Assembly: GCA_003644825.1 (NCBI GenBank)
Contig: QNDJ01000040.1
Span: 1 to 9,173 of the forward strand
DNA: 9,173 nucleotides
Origin: Candidatus Zhuqueibacterota bacterium
Lineage (GTDB): Bacteria > SM23-31 > B21-G16
Direction: 5' to 3'
How positions within the stretch are numbered: the first letter of the stretch is position 1; each line of letters opens with the position of its first letter. Positions 7,001 through 9,173 of this stretch are shown in pieces. A model generated the notes under the pieces. It saw only the letters and a program-made list of their open reading frames with translations. It searched no databases and was not told where the DNA came from. A program made the position numbers and the translations under genes.

Positions 7001-9108
7001 ATTCTGATAGTAATAAAGGTATAATTTTTGCCGGAATAGATTTAAATGCTTACCCTGAAAAAGATACAGTAAGATTGGGCGAAAAAACCAATATTAATGT
7101 TATTTTAAAGGAAACAACAAGTAAAGTTGCCATTTCTAATGCTGTTATAAAATTTGGTGCTACCAGAGGAACAATAAGGAATATGGAGATTACAGATAAC
7201 ACAGGAAGGTTAGCACAGCCTGTAGAATTTGAAGCTGGTAATGTTCCTGGGACTGCAGAGATTAATGTTAGTTATGGTTCTACTATTGAAAAAAAAATTA
7301 ATGTAGAAATTATAAAAGTTGAGCCTTATGATGTTGAGTTTATTGATGAGGTTTCGTCTATTCTTGCGGATGGGGTAAGTAAGGATACACTTACGGTCAG
7401 GGTGAAGGACAGGACGGGTAATTTGCTTTCTGGTGAGGTTGTTAGTTTCAGTATACAGGATGGTGCAGTGGAGTCTTCACAGGTATTAACGGATGAGAAT
7501 GGTGAGGCATCAGTTATTATTACGAGTAAGGCGAGTTCGGAGGATATTACAACGGTATTGGTTGGAACGGCTAGTGGTGTATCTGATACGTTGAGTGTTG
7601 AGTTCAGGGGTATAACCTTTACACTTGAGGCTGATCCTGATTCTATTTCTGCTAATGGGGAGTCAACTTCTCAGATAAAGGCGAGTCTTTATGAGACTAC
7701 AAGCAGGGGGTTAATTAATCAGGGTACTGTTTATTTTAAATCTGATAAGGGAGTGTTGCTGTCAAGTTCGGGTGAAGTTTCTTCTGGTGAAGCGATAACT
7801 ACTTTAAGGAGCAGTAATGAAGTAGGTATAGCTACGATTACAGGTATATATGGTGATACGTTGTTAGCATCGGTAGAGGTTAAGTTTATGGAGATTGAGC
7901 CTTATGATGTTGAGTTTATAGATGAGGGTTCATCTATTCTTGCGGATGGGGTGAGTAAGGATACACTTACGGTCAGGGTGAAGGACAGGACTGGTAATTT
8001 GCTTTCTGGTGAGGTTGTTAGTTTTAGTATACAGGATGGTTCAGTGGAGTCTTCACAGGTATTAACGGATGAGAATGGTGAGGCATCAGTTATTATTACG
8101 AGTAAGGCGAGTTTGGAGGATATTACAACGATGCTGGTTGCAACGGCTGGTGGTATATCTGATACGTTGAGTGTTGAGTTCAGGGGTATAACCTTTACAC
8201 TTGAGGCTAATCCTTCATCAATTGTTGCAAATGAAAGATCAACTTCTCAAATAACAGCAAAGTTATATGAAACGACAAATCATAGGTTAATAAATCAGGG
8301 AACTGTATATTTTAATACTGATAAAGGTGTGTTACTGAACAGTTCGTCTGATGTTATAAATGGAGAAGCTTCTGCTGTGTTGAAAAGCAGTAAAGAAACA
8401 GGAACAGCTACAGTTTCTGCCCTCTATGGAGACACATTAAGTAATAAAACAATGGTTGAGTTCACACCATCAACACCCGGGTTCATCACTTTAAGTTCTG
8501 ATACAAGTTCTATTATTGTAAAGGGAGCAGGTGGTAATGAATATGCCCATATTTCCGCTTTTGTAGCAGATGTTAATGGAGATACAATAGTAAATGGAAC
8601 TGATGTGTTTTTTACAACAAATCTTGGTGTCTTTTCAAATGGTTTGAATTATCAGAATAAAGAAACTGTCGATGGTGTTGCTACTGTTGTATTAAAAAGC
8701 GATACAGTTTCAGGAAATGTAAAGATTGTTGCAGTAAGTGGTAGCGTAACCCAGGAAAAATATCTTCTTACGATTCTTCCTGGAGAAGTAGATACTATTG
8801 AGATAAGTAATGACTCACTGGCAACAAACATAGGAGGTGGTATTTATACAATTCAGGTTTCAGCAATTGTTAAGGATATGTATGGAAATCCTGTAATAGA
8901 TGGAACAGTTGTTAATTTTTCGCTTGATTCTACTGCAACTGGTGAAGGGCCTTATGGAGTAATTACGACGCAGACAGTTACTTCAGGTGGTATTGCTAAT
9001 GCGACTTTAAGTTATGGAGCACAGTATGCTGGTAAAGGAACGAGTATTATTGCTTCGGTTAATAATAAAGCAACAAAGAGAGAGATTATTTTACCTTATG
9101 CCCAATAA
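4060..9108 (+). CDS. Giant multi-domain Ig-like (Big_1/invasin-type) repeat protein, putative surface adhesin/lipoprotein
   Basis: This is a 1682-residue protein. Its ATG overlaps the pilT stop (TGATG), with AGGAG 10 nt upstream. Residues 10-27 are a strongly hydrophobic Phe/Leu/Val/Ile run ending in YYLSC. Cys28 could be a lipidation site, although Tyr at -3 is not canonical, so a simple membrane anchor is equally possible. The rest is about 16 Ig-like domains of 90-115 residues, starting near residues 40, 144, 290, 387, 479, 572, 669, 776, 878, 993, 1090, 1185, 1282, 1377, 1475 and 1576. Most show the Big_1 pattern: 'ADG-S-T', 'V.D..GNP(V/I)', 'V.F....G', 'T(D/N)..G.A...L.S', then a closing strand. 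Domains 11-12 and 13-14 are a duplicated pair. A Lys/Asn-rich spacer (about 235-282) extends domain 2. There is no C-terminal barrel, sorting signal or enzymatic domain; the protein ends inside the last Ig fold. Such arrays usually act as stalks or adhesins; the pilus link is inferred from operon position. Confidence 0.85.
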   Translation: MKYFYGNNRLVFIFLFVFLFIVFYYLSCQKKGLVDPSQSIRENIVIISKIVSDKSELKIGGEIAHISAYIINGNREPAQNCLVFFECKQGEITPSDSTDIKGIATAEYFSGATPGYDTISVKIKSINGKIISDSIFVQLLYTSVLELSSEEAVILADGESTTKIDILLRDGAGNPVPDQTILLSSDYGSIDNQVTTDFRGKAEATYTAPSSNENITDNIYAILSEGAGKISTGGKVGQKSNIILFKDINNFKNNLKKFKSDVRKNKNHFSFLGKYAGEKADTISINLKGVNLSLKAIPDSIEADGKSVSSIVATLKTADDSLLTGKEVKFFASSGTLLSLSSITDENGEARTELQSTDQPGKSKVTAEFGKGITDEIIVNFTEMSGVQIKLNANPNSIRADGIETSTIRAVLKNSKNNPITGVQINFTTTIGNIAATGVTDDMGIAEVELISERRNGIAEVVATYRNVSDTTKVIFEGIDLSVRVSPKNVIADNITTSAVIVTVKDAANVPIENERVVITTDLGELKYGSGYTDAKGEFIDSIKSDVPGEAEIRVQSAGALSSTTVSFTGHQFTLESTSLVFTAGIESTTVVATIKDTIGMPLENVPISFSTSLGYFVSSDSITNYEGKAYAVLASSGAGVATVTGVAKIDGNVITKSIQISITSAPPHNLLFQAERSVVKINGGTTLLTATVTDVGGNPVSNTTVSFTIEKGPRGGEFLDPAIEVTDDHGVATTTFTSGNIGSSRINDVEVLARVQGTNINPAKVYLTIAGAPKSITVGFSTPPTDNGDGTYSLPVVAIVSDINGNPVIDGTLVFFTQSPVIGNIKSPIETADGKATTQLVYPANKASSFIEIIGTSKGISDTVSLNLPGMSGVVGSVKLQLPAGASKKILGNGEDKTTIGALVKDTGDNPVGDVIVNFKIINNTGTIESSAISGTQLTAEGTTNPNWGFAFVTVTSEACTTDKFPIIVATVSGFSDTFYSDSNKGIIFAGIDLNAYPEKDTVRLGEKTNINVILKETTSKVAISNAVIKFGATRGTIRNMEITDNTGRLAQPVEFEAGNVPGTAEINVSYGSTIEKKINVEIIKVEPYDVEFIDEVSSILADGVSKDTLTVRVKDRTGNLLSGEVVSFSIQDGAVESSQVLTDENGEASVIITSKASSEDITTVLVGTASGVSDTLSVEFRGITFTLEADPDSISANGESTSQIKASLYETTSRGLINQGTVYFKSDKGVLLSSSGEVSSGEAITTLRSSNEVGIATITGIYGDTLLASVEVKFMEIEPYDVEFIDEGSSILADGVSKDTLTVRVKDRTGNLLSGEVVSFSIQDGSVESSQVLTDENGEASVIITSKASLEDITTMLVATAGGISDTLSVEFRGITFTLEANPSSIVANERSTSQITAKLYETTNHRLINQGTVYFNTDKGVLLNSSSDVINGEASAVLKSSKETGTATVSALYGDTLSNKTMVEFTPSTPGFITLSSDTSSIIVKGAGGNEYAHISAFVADVNGDTIVNGTDVFFTTNLGVFSNGLNYQNKETVDGVATVVLKSDTVSGNVKIVAVSGSVTQEKYLLTILPGEVDTIEISNDSLATNIGGGIYTIQVSAIVKDMYGNPVIDGTVVNFSLDSTATGEGPYGVITTQTVTSGGIANATLSYGAQYAGKGTSIIASVNNKATKREIILPYAQ
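4762..4905 (+). other. Lys/Asn-rich spacer within Ig-like domain 2
   Basis: Residues about 235-282 of the giant protein interrupt the regular domain spacing. The segment is strongly basic (NNFKNNLKKFKSDVRKNKN) and not beta-like, whereas the flanking domains are Thr/Ser/Val-rich. Domain 2 is therefore about 146 residues long against roughly 95 for its neighbours. It may be a loop insertion or the remnant of a degraded domain. Confidence 0.6.
7321..7632 (+). repeat. Internal duplication, copy 1 (Ig-like domain 11 and start of domain 12)
   Basis: By hand alignment this 312-nt block matches 7897-8208 with 14 mismatches and no gaps (about 95% identical). The offset is 576 nt (192 codons, two domains), so frame and domain phase are preserved. 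The protein copies differ at 7 positions. Identity drops sharply after CTTGAGGCT at the right end. At the left edge, similarity falls off before GAGCCTTATG. Confidence 0.92.
7897..8208 (+). repeat. Internal duplication, copy 2 (Ig-like domain 13 and start of domain 14)
   Basis: This is the partner of 7321-7632. The second domain of each pair (7633-7896 versus 8209-8481) is related but much more diverged, at very roughly 60% protein identity by eye, with shared segments such as INQGTVYF and DKGVLL. Confidence 0.92.
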
Positions 9109-9173
9109 AAATTTGTTATTCTAACTTTTATGTTGAACAGTATTTTAATAACTGATTATAAATAAGTATTTAA
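9109..9173. other. Short AT-rich intergenic end of window, no gene seen
   Basis: These 65 nt follow the TAA of the giant gene. They contain no stable GC stem-loop with a T-run, so no intrinsic terminator can be called. A weak promoter-like pair (TTGAAC at 9133-9138, TATAAA at 9157-9162, 18-nt spacer) is present, but such matches are common in DNA this AT-rich. Confidence 0.5.

Noticed and set aside
7321-8208. CRISPR or mobile-element explanation for the repeats
   Set aside because: The repeat unit is coding, in frame and matches whole Ig domains. There are no short regularly spaced repeats, terminal inverted repeats or transposase.
9133-9162. Promoter-like TTGAAC-N18-TATAAA near the right edge
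   Set aside because: It is only a partial -35 match in very AT-rich DNA and no downstream gene is visible, so it is not called as a feature.
9109-9173. Terminator after the last gene
   Set aside because: The only inverted repeat seen (CAGT...ACTG around 9138-9154) is 4 bp, AT-weak and lacks a following T-run.

Overview
The window is one strand-uniform stretch of an AT-rich bacterial genome. It carries the distal part of a type IV pilus (T4P) assembly operon followed by one giant surface-type protein gene. All five genes are on the + strand and are packed as a single transcription unit: 4-nt and 1-nt stop/start overlaps at two junctions and gaps of 39 and 14 nt at the other two. The secretin PilQ, with a peptidoglycan-binding-type AMIN domain, implies an outer membrane, so the host is Gram-negative (diderm). 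The AT-richness, the pilO-pilP-pilQ-pilT order and the unusual glycine/alanine loops do not match the familiar proteobacterial loci. A little-studied diderm lineage or candidate phylum is plausible, but the window cannot fix the taxon.

Layout: 1-438 is the 3' part of a pilO-like gene, cut by the left edge. 435-920 is a pilP-like gene. 960-2930 is pilQ (secretin). 2945-4060 is pilT (retraction ATPase). 4060-9108 encodes a 1682-residue protein built of about 16 consecutive immunoglobulin-like (Big_1/invasin-type) domains behind a hydrophobic N-terminus that ends in Leu-Ser-Cys. The last 65 nt hold no gene and no convincing terminator.

How the genes fit together: PilO and PilP form the inner-membrane/periplasmic alignment complex and link it to PilQ, the outer-membrane pore for the pilus fibre. 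PilT in the cytoplasm powers pilus disassembly and retraction. The giant Ig-repeat protein is translationally coupled to pilT. This suggests, but does not prove, a role in pilus-dependent adhesion or surface interaction.

The most interesting points are the coupling of this repeat protein to the T4P operon, a recent internal duplication inside it (7321-7632 versus 7897-8208, about 95% identical), a patch of different codon usage over the duplicated block, and three glycine/alanine-rich expansions in PilQ. I found no RNA gene, mobile element, CRISPR array or minus-strand gene.
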